Assembly (NCBI GenBank): GCA_023426245.1 | Contig: JAFABB010000007.1 | Span: 1-64,000, forward strand | DNA length: 64,000 nt | DNA from: Bacillota bacterium | GTDB taxonomy: Bacteria; Bacillota; UBA4882; UBA8346 | Direction: 5' to 3' | Shown: one piece after another, positions 25,250 through 32,402 of the stretch | Layout of the letters: every line of letters begins with the position of its first letter | Numbering within the stretch: the stretch's first letter is position 1 | Made by a program: the position numbers and the translations under genes | Notes under the pieces: generated by a model | The model's database searches: none | What the model was told of the DNA's origin: nothing | Seen by the model: only the letters and a program-made list of their open reading frames with translations

Positions 25250-26068
25250 ATGTCATACAATGTCGTGGGAGTCCGCTTTAAACAAGCGGGTAAAATTTAT
25301 TATTTCGATCCCAGTGAGTTTGAGATTAAAGCCGGCCAAAATGTGATAGTGGAAACAGCCAGGGGTATTGAGTTCGGTCAGGTGATGATCGGCCCTAAAG
25401 AGGTGCCGGATGATAAGGTAACCTTGCCGTTAAAAAAGGTGATCCGGATCGCGACGGCGGAAGATGAAGTCCAACTGCGCGAGAATATGGAAAAGGAAAA
25501 GAAGGCCTTTACAACCTGCCTGGAAAAGATAGCCCATCACCAGTTGCAGATGAAACTGGTGGAGGTGGAATATACTTTTGACCGTAGTAAAATCATTTTC
25601 TACTTCACGGCCGACGGCAGAGTGGATTTTCGGGAGTTGGTCAAGGACTTGGCGACAGTGTTCCGGACCCGTATCGAACTTCGTCAAATCGGAGTCCGCG
25701 ATGAAGCTAAAATGTTGGGCGGCCTGGGACCTTGCGGTAGGCCGCTGTGTTGTGGTACTTTTTTAGGGGATTTTGAACCGGTTTCGATTAAGATGGCTAA
25801 AGAGCAAAACCTGTCCCTCAATCCGGTGAAGATTTCCGGAATATGCTCACGTTTGATGTGCTGCTTGAAGTTCGAATCCAATTGCTACCGTGAGGCAAAA
25901 GCGGACTTGCCGCTGATTGGCAGTAGGGTCAGAGTGGATGGAAAGGAAGGCAAGATTGTGGAAACCAATCCCCTCAAGGAATCTTTGATTGTCCAATTTG
26001 GGGACGGCGTGCGGAAAGAGATCCTGCTCAGTGCGGTGGAAGAGATTATATTGGGGAATGAAACTTAA
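25250..26068 (+). CDS. ricT: PSP1-domain protein RicT (YaaT)
   Basis: 272 residues. The PSP1 domain covers ~residues 50-150. The cysteine-rich GPCGRPLCCGTFL and ICSRLMCCLKFESNCY motifs bind iron-sulfur in the RicA/F/T complex of Bacillus. That complex promotes RNA maturation by RNase Y and affects sporulation. This gene ends the conserved block; what follows is tRNA genes and accessory DNA. Confidence 0.92.
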   Translation: MSYNVVGVRFKQAGKIYYFDPSEFEIKAGQNVIVETARGIEFGQVMIGPKEVPDDKVTLPLKKVIRIATAEDEVQLRENMEKEKKAFTTCLEKIAHHQLQMKLVEVEYTFDRSKIIFYFTADGRVDFRELVKDLATVFRTRIELRQIGVRDEAKMLGGLGPCGRPLCCGTFLGDFEPVSIKMAKEQNLSLNPVKISGICSRLMCCLKFESNCYREAKADLPLIGSRVRVDGKEGKIVETNPLKESLIVQFGDGVRKEILLSAVEEIILGNET

Positions 26069-26096
26069 ATTTATTGATAAATCCAAAAACAGGCTA

Positions 26097-26125
26097 TTGA
26101 TCTGCGGACGGGTTTATATTATAAT
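26097..26125 (+). promoter_or_regulatory. Strong sigma-A promoter for tRNA genes
   Basis: TTGATC (26097-26102) and TATAAT (26120-26125) are separated by 17 bases, 30 bases before the tRNA-Met gene. Confidence 0.75.
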
Positions 26126-26154
26126 AACATATGCGTTAAGAACGTGAATTTTTT

Positions 26155-26231
26155 GGCGGTGTAGCTCAGTTGGTACGAGCATGCGGTTCATACCCGCAGT
26201 GTCACTGGTTCGATCCCAGTCACCGCCACCA
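26155..26231 (+). tRNA. tRNA-Met (CAT), elongator type
   Basis: Acceptor stem GGCGGTG/CACCGCC, D-stem GCTC/GAGC, anticodon stem TGCGG/CCGCA around CAT, T-arm CTGGTTCGATCCCAG and an encoded ACCA end. The GGCGGTG start is typical of elongator rather than initiator tRNA-Met. Confidence 0.92.
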
Positions 26232-26320
26232 ATATTTAAAACAGTTATTCGGAATTAGGTTAATCGTTATTGGTTCGAAAAATTGATAGGGAATAGAGAA
26301 AGATGTAAACCATTTAATAT

Positions 26321-26397
26321 GGACCACTAGCTCAGTTGTGTAGAGTCGAATCCTTCGGATTCGCGCTGACTCTTAATCAGCGGGCCCGGGGTTCGAA
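26321..26397 (+). pseudogene. Broken tRNA-Lys copy with inserted hairpin
   Basis: The first 18 bases equal the intact tRNA-Lys at 26438, and the segment from CTGACTCTTAATCAG through GGGGTTCGA also matches. Between them CA is replaced by a 19-base stretch that holds a perfect hairpin (CGAATCC TTC GGATTCG, 26347-26363). The 3 prime half of the T-arm and the acceptor strand are missing, replaced by unrelated AT-rich sequence. It cannot fold as a tRNA. The upstream flank ATTTAATAT also matches that of the intact copy, so it arose by local duplication. Confidence 0.75.
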
Positions 26398-26437
26398 GAG
26401 TTAATAGTAATAAAGAAAAGGTTTAATAATTTAATAT

Positions 26438-26513
<76 letters not shown>

Positions 26514-26749
26514 TAAGAAAATCAGGGTTTGTCGAATAGGCAGATCCTTTTATTTTTGCCCATTTAGTCATAATCGCTTGGAATGCTGATGGTTATTGGG
26601 TTTTGTTATAATTGATTATACTAAAAAATTTATTTTTGAAGGCTCTATTTTTTATTGTCGTGAGCCAATTATGGTCAAAGCGTTGATTTGATAAGGATTT
26701 TTATCCTTTGCATATAGTTTTAATTTTTAAATTGGTTGGCGATGAGGTA

Positions 26750-27244
26750 ATGAAGATTGGACAATGCCCATCTAGGGCTGATTTAGAAAAAAGTGTTTTA
26801 AAAAAAGATCCCAAAGTTCTTGATGAACAAAATTATAGTGACCTTATAAGGGCCATTGGTTTAGCTTCACATGGAATAGGTGCTGGCTCACATGTTTATT
26901 TACGAAGAGTTTTTGAAAATTTATTAGAATAAGCTCATCAATTTGCACTTAATGATAAAAGCTTTGACGAAGAGAAATATAATGATTCCAAAGTAGTTGA
27001 GAGAATCTCAATGCTTAAAGGGTATTTGCCGCAATTCATGGTAGACAAAAAAATTATTTATGGAATTTTAAGTAAAGGAATACATGAATTAAGTGAAAAA
27101 GAATGTCTTGATTTTTTTGATACATTAAGAGAGTCGATTACATTGATTTTAGAACAAAAAATTGCTCAAAAAGGGCATGAGGATGCAATCGAAAATGTAC
27201 AGAAATCATTAGGAAAAATTAGTAGTTATATTAACCAAAAATAG
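26750..27244 (+). pseudogene. HEPN-like hypothetical protein gene with in-frame stop
   Basis: Two open segments, 26750-26932 and 26933-27244, are in the same frame and separated only by a TAA at 26930-26932. Joined, they read as one protein: LIRAIGLASHGIGAGSHVYLRRVFENLL, then AHQFALNDKSFDEEKY and IYGILSKGIHELSEKECLDFF, ending in a helical tail. The pattern resembles helical HEPN-like C-terminal domains of unknown proteins. The N-terminus may also be truncated, as the start has no good ribosome site. Most likely a GAA-to-TAA change killed the gene. A terminator follows at 27277. Confidence 0.65.
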
Positions 27245-27276
27245 TATAAATGAGATAGGCTACGCCACGAAGCGAT

Positions 27277-27320
27277 GCCGACAGTCTGAAAACATAAGTT
27301 TCCGGGTTGTCGGCTTTTTT
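27277..27320 (+). terminator. Terminator
   Basis: GCCGACA and TGTCGGC form the stem, followed by TTTTTT. It closes the gene with the in-frame stop. Confidence 0.75.
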
Positions 27321-27340
27321 ATTTCCTAACAAAAAGAAGA

Positions 27341-27706
27341 ATGATGATGGAGCAAAAGACAAGTAATAAAATTGAAGAGATGTATAGGTCATATCCACGA
27401 ATTAAAGATAAACTTTTAATATTAACACCAAAAAATACCCAATTTCTTTCTTTTTCGCCGGGCGGTGGCGGTGAAGAGAGTAAGGTTGAAAAAATAGCAT
27501 TAGCAAGAGTTGATTTAGAAAGGCAGCTAAAGATAATACAAAAATGCTTAAAACAATTGGCTCAGGAAGAAAGGATATTTGTTGAATACCGGTATTTTCA
27601 TGACAAAGATATTGAAACAGTCGCGTTAATGATGAATAGGTCGAGACGAGGAATCTTTCGATTATGCAAATCAATACTCAATAAAACCTATTGGTTATGG
27701 CTGTGA
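27341..27706 (+). CDS. ArpU/RinA-type phage transcriptional regulator
   Basis: 121 residues. The C-terminal ~60 residues read like sigma-70 region 4 (LKQLAQEERIFVEYRYFHDKDIETVALMMNRSRRGIFRLCKSIL). The N-terminal half is a short helical region with a GGGGEE loop. This fits the ArpU/RinA group that activates late genes of Gram-positive phages. Three consecutive ATGs begin the frame behind AAGAAGA. Just downstream are paired GGCAC boxes and a promoter-like stretch (27741-27790). It supports a phage origin for the element. Confidence 0.7.
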   Translation: MMMEQKTSNKIEEMYRSYPRIKDKLLILTPKNTQFLSFSPGGGGEESKVEKIALARVDLERQLKIIQKCLKQLAQEERIFVEYRYFHDKDIETVALMMNRSRRGIFRLCKSILNKTYWLWL

Positions 27707-27740
27707 ATGTTAATCTTGAGGAAAAGTCAAATTGAAAAAT

Positions 27741-27790
27741 TGGCACTATATAGGCACCAAAAACCCTGATTTTCATGTTATATTATTATC
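27741..27790 (+). promoter_or_regulatory. Candidate ArpU-type late promoter region
   Basis: TGGCAC (27741-27746) and GGCACC (27753-27758), one helical turn apart, precede CCCTGATTTTCATGTTATATT. Paired GGCAC boxes ahead of a weak promoter after an ArpU gene are known from Gram-positive phages as I recall them. The site has not been tested here. Confidence 0.35.
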
Positions 27791-27803
27791 ATGGAATTTT
27801 AGA

Positions 27804-27832
27804 AAGCGTCACCGATTCGGAGGCGCTTTTTT
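27804..27832 (+). terminator. Terminator-like hairpin
   Basis: AGCGTC pairs with GGCGCT (one wobble), followed by TTTTTT. Confidence 0.55.
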
Positions 27833-27870
27833 ATTGTTCATTCTTAGGTGTGTGGTTTTACTACGGGTTC

Positions 27871-27942
27871 CATATGCCAATTTTACGCAGGGTGGGGCGA
27901 GACATATTAAAAACAAAGAACTGGTTTACTATAATAATTTTC
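27871..27942 (+). repeat. Cassette leader, copy 1
   Basis: Carries CATATGCCAA, GGGTGGGGCG 19 bases later and TATAATAATTTTC 40 bases after that. The same three blocks with near-equal spacing recur at 28633-28701 ahead of the second secreted-protein gene. The last block contains a TATAAT promoter hexamer. Confidence 0.6.
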
Positions 27943-28007
27943 TAGATAAGGACGATAATTCAATTATGGACTTAATTTTCAAAATTTATTAAAGGAGGTT
28001 CAGATTT

Positions 28008-28532
28008 ATGAAAAGAGGTTTGGTATGTTTGATGGTAATGGTTTGTTTACTGAGCTTATCAAATGTAGTGTTAGGCGAGGCTGTTGATGCTGATAAAGTA
28101 GATGGATATGACGCTGTAGATTTACCCTTGCTATCTTCAGCAGGAGATACAATCTTATTAAGCTCAATTAGTGAAAAAATTACTCCCACAAATACAGGCA
28201 CGGTGACAACTGAAGTAATAAAACAATTTCGTGTCAAACACGCTGGTTATTATCGAGTTAAATTTGATGCTATGGCTACTAAATCTACTCAATCGGTCGG
28301 AATTATTTATATAGAATGTGCGGGGGAAGCGAAAAGTCAAGAGCTTATGACCACTTATATAAGTTATTCATTTGATATTTATTTTTGCGCTGGAGAAATT
28401 ATAACTCTTAGAGCTGTATATAATAGTTGGTATTCAGATAATAGTATTTCGGGGTATGCTGCCATGAAGAATGTATATATTTGTAATTCTGGGTCGTATT
28501 CTCCCGCAACCGATGAAGTAATAACAGATTAA
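28008..28532 (+). CDS. Secreted hypothetical protein with DADKVDG motif
   Basis: 174 residues with a classic signal peptide (MKRGLVCLMVMVCLLSLSNV, cleavage likely after VLG). The mature start DADKVDGYDAVDL resembles the D-x-K-x-D-G-x-x-A motif common in phage and cell-surface beta proteins. The rest looks like a small beta domain with four cysteines, two of them in CAGE contexts (ECAGEAKS, FCAGEIIT). The ribosome site AAAGGAGG is strong. Function unknown. A terminator follows. Its signal peptide is close to that of the next gene. Confidence 0.7.
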   Translation: MKRGLVCLMVMVCLLSLSNVVLGEAVDADKVDGYDAVDLPLLSSAGDTILLSSISEKITPTNTGTVTTEVIKQFRVKHAGYYRVKFDAMATKSTQSVGIIYIECAGEAKSQELMTTYISYSFDIYFCAGEIITLRAVYNSWYSDNSISGYAAMKNVYICNSGSYSPATDEVITD

Positions 28533-28570
28533 ATTGAAGTTCCATCGGATTTGGTATTGAATATTAAAGG

Positions 28571-28597
28571 CCGTTCGAGAAATCGAGCGGTTTTTTT
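28571..28597 (+). terminator. Terminator
   Basis: CCGTTCGA and TCGAGCGG (one wobble) around GAAA, followed by seven T. Confidence 0.8.
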
Positions 28598-28632
28598 ATT
28601 GTCCTTTTGCTGTGCCGATTGTCCGCGGGGTG

Positions 28633-28701
28633 CATATGCCAAGGTAGCGCTAGGGTGGGGCGCGGCATAATAAAATTTATAATTTTGTTATAATAATTTT
28701 C
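28633..28701 (+). repeat. Cassette leader, copy 2
   Basis: CATATGCCAA, GGGTGGGGCG 20 bases later, TATAATAATTTTC 36 bases after that; matches 27871-27942. Each copy lies between a terminator and a secreted-protein gene, so each gene appears to be an independent transcription unit. Confidence 0.6.
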
Positions 28702-28764
28702 CAGTTTAGGTCGATATTAGGATTGGAAATTGGTTTCCAAATCTAATAAAAGAGGTTAAAAGCT

Positions 28765-29253
28765 ATGAAAAAAATTCTAGTTTGTTTGGTAGTAATGGCA
28801 TGTTTGTTGGGGCTATCAAATGTGGCTTTTGGAACTTCGGGCAGTGCTGTTATCAATCATTATTGGTCTACTACTGGAGGAGCTTATAGCCATCTTAATG
28901 TAAGCAATATAACTGATAGTACAATTTCTGTAAAAATTACTCTTTATTTGCTAGATGGAACCATTTTATACGATTCTTCAACGAATCAAAGTAGTGGATA
29001 TGTTAAAATCGACGCAGGTACTATATTGAATTATACAGAAGGAGATAATACTAAAACTGTTTCATTTGATTTGGCTGCAAATCAAACATGTAGGTTTGTA
29101 GTTTCGGGTTTTACGGCTTATGGTTATGGCATAATCGAATGGACTCAAAATAGTAAAGAAACCAAAGGTTTAGTCGCTTCATCGACTTTGGTAAATACCG
29201 GATCTGGAATTTCAATTTCAGTAATTCCAATTAATAATGGTTTGCCTTTTTAA
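28765..29253 (+). CDS. Secreted hypothetical protein
   Basis: 162 residues. The signal peptide MKKILVCLVVMACLLGLSNVAFG closely matches that of the gene at 28008, while the mature parts differ. The mature protein is Ser/Thr/Gly-rich and beta-like (SHLNVSNITDSTISVKITLYLLDGTILYDSS; NQTCRFVVSGFTAYGYGIIEW), resembling a surface beta-sandwich. Function unknown. It is followed by a strong terminator. Confidence 0.7.
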   Translation: MKKILVCLVVMACLLGLSNVAFGTSGSAVINHYWSTTGGAYSHLNVSNITDSTISVKITLYLLDGTILYDSSTNQSSGYVKIDAGTILNYTEGDNTKTVSFDLAANQTCRFVVSGFTAYGYGIIEWTQNSKETKGLVASSTLVNTGSGISISVIPINNGLPF

Positions 29254-29300
29254 TTTTGGGTTGAGGGCTAGTAAAGAATAAACAAAAGAAAATTAAAGTA

Positions 29301-29337
29301 AATGGGTCTGCCAATAAACAAAGGCAGACCCATTTTA
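29301..29337 (+). terminator. Terminator
   Basis: AATGGGTCTGCC and GGCAGACCCATT form a perfect 12-bp stem with a ~10-base loop, followed by TTA. From here to the right att repeat (29338-29568) I see no gene, only AT-rich DNA with GTCATAATTT repeats. Confidence 0.8.
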
Positions 29338-29568
29338 TTGATAATCTGTTTTACTATAGACAGGCCGCCAAGCTTTTAAGACGTGTAATCAGCATCTCTT
29401 TAGCTCGTTAACGCCCCTATTTTTGTTAAAAAGCTTTGTCATAATTTAGTCATAATTTTTAAGAAAACTTGAAAAAATTATAGCAAGCATCGAAAGACGC
29501 GTTTCATTGAAATCCTTATAAATCAACGTTTGAACTATTTTAAGAAATTTTAAGAAAGACCTTTGACT

Positions 29569-29616
29569 TGACTCTTAATCAGCGGGCCCGGGGTTCGAGT
29601 CCCCGGTGGTCCACCA
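29569..29616 (+). repeat. Right attachment repeat (tRNA-Lys 3 prime end)
   Basis: 48 bases identical to 26466-26513, covering the anticodon arm to the CCA of tRNA-Lys. No 5 prime half precedes it, so it is not a tRNA gene. Confidence 0.85.
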
Positions 29617-29629
29617 AATCAAAAATATT

Positions 29630-29657
29630 AACCCGTAGCAGAGGCTGCGGGTTTTTT
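29630..29657 (+). terminator. Terminator beyond right att site
   Basis: ACCCGTAGC and GCTGCGGGT (one wobble) around AGAG, followed by TTTTTT. Probably the original terminator of the tRNA-Lys transcription unit, now separated from it by the element. Confidence 0.75.
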
Positions 29658-30289
29658 CGTGGGTAAATACCAGACCGGTTGACTTATTATTTACAATGTA
29701 TCCATGATTTCTCCATAACTTTTTGGTATAGTAAAAATCAGTTTCTTCAATGAATTTCCTTGCCGTTTTGGCAACCCTCTTTTGAGGGTTCTTTTTTTGG
29801 GCATATTTAACTTTTATGCCAGCGGTATGATGGATGGGACATGGTTTTAACGGCTTATTTAGGCGGCTGGTTTGGGAATCATATTTCACAGGCTGGTCAC
29901 ATGTTGGTCACCGGTTGGACATAAAACTTGGATATCTTTATTACAGATGCGGCAGGTTTCGCCAACCGTTTCTTGCCGTATTTAACTCCTTAAACGGGGC
30001 AGTCCTACCCAAAGGAAAATATCGATAGAGGTATACAATATTGATGGTTGCCATATTCTTCAAGGTATATCTCATGGATTAAAATCTTTTTCGGGGCTGC
30101 CCTATTTTGTTGTTAATTTACCATAGGAATCGTAGTGGAATGGGCGAGATATCAATGGTCTTCCCTTCGAGCGGGTAGTCAGTTTGGCAGCTACATCCGT
30201 GTTCAAAAAATTCCTTTGAATTAAAAGTAAATTGAATACCAAATTCGTATGAGCGTGCTATAATGATGGTATGTGGAGGCGACGTTCTA
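29658..30289. other. Intergenic region with a stray terminator
   Basis: No convincing gene. A perfect hairpin AACCCTC TTTT GAGGGTT followed by a T-run lies at 29773-29798. A TATAAT at 30259-30264 ahead of the gene at 30290 may be its -10 box, with no well-spaced -35. Short open frames here lack ribosome sites. Confidence 0.4.
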
Positions 30290-30475
30290 ATGGATAAACA
30301 TGAAGTAAAATCATGTTTTACGATTACGATTTCAGGAGCCATTAAACCACCTGCTCAAGAAGATCATAATGACCCAGATAGTGTAGTTTATGGCTTCACC
30401 AATTTTGTTGAAGAATTAAAAAAAAGCGGCCATACGATAGATAATGCGGTTCTTGATTATAATCGATCGCTTTGA
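30290..30475 (+). CDS. Small hypothetical protein
   Basis: 61 residues from the ATG at 30290, which has GTGGAGGCG in front. MDKHEVKSCFTITISGAIKPPAQEDHNDPDSVVYGFTNFVEELKKSGHTIDNAVLDYNRSL is soluble and mixed alpha/beta. I do not recognise a family. The good ribosome site and near TATAAT make it a likely real gene. Confidence 0.55.
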   Translation: MDKHEVKSCFTITISGAIKPPAQEDHNDPDSVVYGFTNFVEELKKSGHTIDNAVLDYNRSL

Positions 30476-30718
30476 AATTTTTCACCCATCGATCTAAAAA
30501 ATCCTTGTTGATTGTTTTGGCAGGGATTTTTATTTTTAAAACGCTTTCTTTCCGGCCTGGTTGTTTAAATATTTATCCGTCAGGATAACGGAAGGCATAG
30601 TTCTCCGGAGCGGGGGATTGTAAACTCTATAAGAAAAATTCAACGGAGAGAATAGGTAAACGCGGTTGCCAAATTTACCAAAATGAGGGATAATCAAATA
30701 AAGAGAGAAGGTCAAAAA

Positions 30719-30901
30719 ATGAGTACTTTGGTCAATCGTAAGTCCATCCTGGAAGTCTGGACGTTTTTAAGGGATCATCATAGCGGAATACCGGAAGAAA
30801 CTATTGATTTCATGAAGGAAGCCGCGCTTGAAAAGTTAAATGACGTGGAAAAATCGGAATCGACTTATAATCGATTGATGAGAGGCAGAAATGAAAATTA
30901 A
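30719..30901 (+). CDS. Small hypothetical protein, first of a pair
   Basis: 60 residues from the ATG at 30719 (GAGAGAAGG upstream). Helical and charged: SILEVWTFLRDHHSGIPEETIDFMKEAALEKL. Not recognised. It overlaps the next gene by 11 bases, so the two are translationally coupled. Confidence 0.55.
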   Translation: MSTLVNRKSILEVWTFLRDHHSGIPEETIDFMKEAALEKLNDVEKSESTYNRLMRGRNEN

Positions 30902-31091
30902 CTGGGAACATGTAAGTGAAAGTTTTTATAACGTGATGCTGGATGATAAAGAGATTGGTACCTTGCAGCGAAGTAAAAACTATAACTGGGTGTTGGATAT
31001 TCCTGAGTTTAATATCCATCGGGAAAACCAGTTTCGCCGAGACTTGATGGAATATGCGGAGAAAAAAATCGAAAATGCCAAGAAAAATTAA
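30891..31091 (+). CDS. Small hypothetical protein, second of a pair
   Basis: 66 residues: MKINWEHVSESFYNVMLDDKEIGTLQRSKNYNWVLDIPEFNIHRENQFRRDLMEYAEKKIENAKKN. Small soluble protein, a beta-rich start and a helical end. The start codon lies inside the end of the preceding gene, with GAGAGG as ribosome site. Function unknown. Confidence 0.55.
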   Translation: MKINWEHVSESFYNVMLDDKEIGTLQRSKNYNWVLDIPEFNIHRENQFRRDLMEYAEKKIENAKKN

Positions 31092-31229
31092 AAAAGAAAT
31101 CTTCGGATGAATGCCAAATTCCCTTGATGAAAATAACTTTAGCCCAATTCCTTTGTAAAAGGAGAAATCATATATTGATATCAAGATCGCCTTACAAAGG
31201 CGCGCGACAAAGGAAAGGAGAGATAAAGA

Positions 31230-31349
31230 ATGGCAGATGGTCTTGGAGGAGCAGGTTGTGGTTTTTCCTGTAATGGTTGGCTGATGTTCTTGATCTTCGT
31301 GTTGTTGGTTATTGGTTGTGGCGGATGCTTTGGCGGCGGTTTCATCTAA
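31230..31349 (+). CDS. 39-residue glycine-rich membrane peptide (YjcZ-like)
   Basis: MADGLGGAGCGFSCNGWLMF, then LIFVLLVIGCGGCFGGGFI: a Gly/Cys-rich head, a single transmembrane segment and a short Gly/Cys tail. This resembles the very short YjcZ/sporulation-associated peptides with a G-x-x-G ... FxLxVxLFILLIIVG pattern. The AAAGGAG at 31214-31220 is nine bases from the ATG, and a terminator follows at 31403. Too short for usual gene callers. Four cysteines are unusual for the family. Confidence 0.6.
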   Translation: MADGLGGAGCGFSCNGWLMFLIFVLLVIGCGGCFGGGFI

Positions 31350-31402
31350 GAATCACGGAATTGTCCTTTGAAGTTAACCGTCATCAATATCAAAAAAATA
31401 AT

Positions 31403-31432
31403 CCCCATCGCTTATCAGGTGGTGGGGCTTTT
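31403..31432 (+). terminator. Terminator
   Basis: CCCCATC/GGTGGGG stem (one wobble) followed by CTTTT; closes the 39-residue peptide gene. Confidence 0.6.
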
Positions 31433-31579
31433 GAATGCATAAAGGGAGTATCAACCTTATCGTTATTGGTTTGAATTCATTTTTCATTGGCGCTTATAAT
31501 TTCCGGGAAACGATTTCAAATCAAAGACGTTACGATAAATACAATACCAATTTTCTTCATGGAAAGGCCTCCTTCATTT

Positions 31580-31612
31580 AGCCCGTATCCCATTTGGATG
31601 GCGGGCTTTTTT
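31580..31612 (+). terminator. Terminator-like hairpin
   Basis: AGCCCG and CGGGCT around an 16-base loop with further pairing (ATCC/GGAT), followed by TTTTTT. No gene is visible directly upstream. Confidence 0.6.
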
Positions 31613-31639
31613 CATGATCAAAATTTAAATCCTCCACTT

Positions 31640-31686
31640 GGGGCCGTCTCAGAAGTAAATTTCGGTAGCTTTAGCTACCGATTTTT
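31640..31686 (+). repeat. Decayed end of the 134-bp element plus terminator
   Basis: GGGGCCGTCTCAGAAGTAAA resembles the GGGGCTGTCCCAAAAGTAAA end of the elements at 2898 and 5028. It runs directly into TCGGTAGC TTTA GCTACCGA TTTTT (31662-31686), a strong terminator-type hairpin. Confidence 0.45.
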
Positions 31687-31740
31687 GGTTTTTGCACCAT
31701 TATAATACGATTGATAAAGGAAATGAAAGGAGAATGGAAC

Positions 31741-32169
31741 ATGTTTGAGATTATCCAACGTCAACACGCTGATATTTTACAACTGGTGCAGAAAATATCG
31801 ATGTACGACTCGATACCCAAAGTGAGAGAAAATGCATTTGATATTTCATTATTGCTGGGCGCCTTATCGGGGAAGCTTACGATGCACCTGGCCAGTGAAG
31901 ATCAATTTATATATCCCTATTTAATGAAAAAACATGACCCGAAAATCCAGGAAACGAGTAAACAATTTGCATCGGAAATGGGGAGCCTGGCTCGGGTATT
32001 TGATGATTTTAAAAATAAATACCTGGGGGATGTAAAAATCAAAAATGCGCCCGGGGAATTTTTAGAGGTGTCGGGAAAGGTGATGGAGGCGATCGAAAAG
32101 AGGATAGCTAGGGAAGAAAAGTATCTTTATCCGTTGCTGGATGAAAATCATGGACCACTATCATCATGA
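31741..32169 (+). CDS. Hemerythrin-domain protein
   Basis: 142 residues from the ATG at 31741 (AAAGGAGAATGG upstream). A four-helix hemerythrin cation-binding domain with IIQRQHADIL, LTMHLASEDQFIYPYL and IAREEKYLYPLLDENH supplies His and Glu ligands for a di-iron centre. Such proteins bind oxygen or nitric oxide, or sense redox state. The pattern is somewhat short of His compared with full hemerythrins. Followed by a CCCGGC/GCCGGG dyad around 32202-32219 without a T-run. Confidence 0.8.
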   Translation: MFEIIQRQHADILQLVQKISMYDSIPKVRENAFDISLLLGALSGKLTMHLASEDQFIYPYLMKKHDPKIQETSKQFASEMGSLARVFDDFKNKYLGDVKIKNAPGEFLEVSGKVMEAIEKRIAREEKYLYPLLDENHGPLSS

Positions 32170-32402
32170 GCTGCTCTGTTTTGACGGTTCAAAATTTAAT
32201 TCCCGGCATTTTAGCCGGGTAGTCTGTCTTTCACCGGATTCAGGATTTTACGGGATAACCGCCAGCATTTAAAGGCAAGACATAAAAATTAGAGGTTGAA
32301 ATCCCGGCGGGCCCCCCAGTGCCGGGAGAAAGAGTCAAAAGCAGCATGTTTAGGCGAATTACCTATGCGGTAATCCTTGGAGGGCGAGGTAGTGTTAGAG
32401 GC

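Noticed and set aside
29569..29616. Second tRNA-Lys gene
   Set aside because: Only the 3 prime 48 bases are present; no 5 prime acceptor strand or D-arm.
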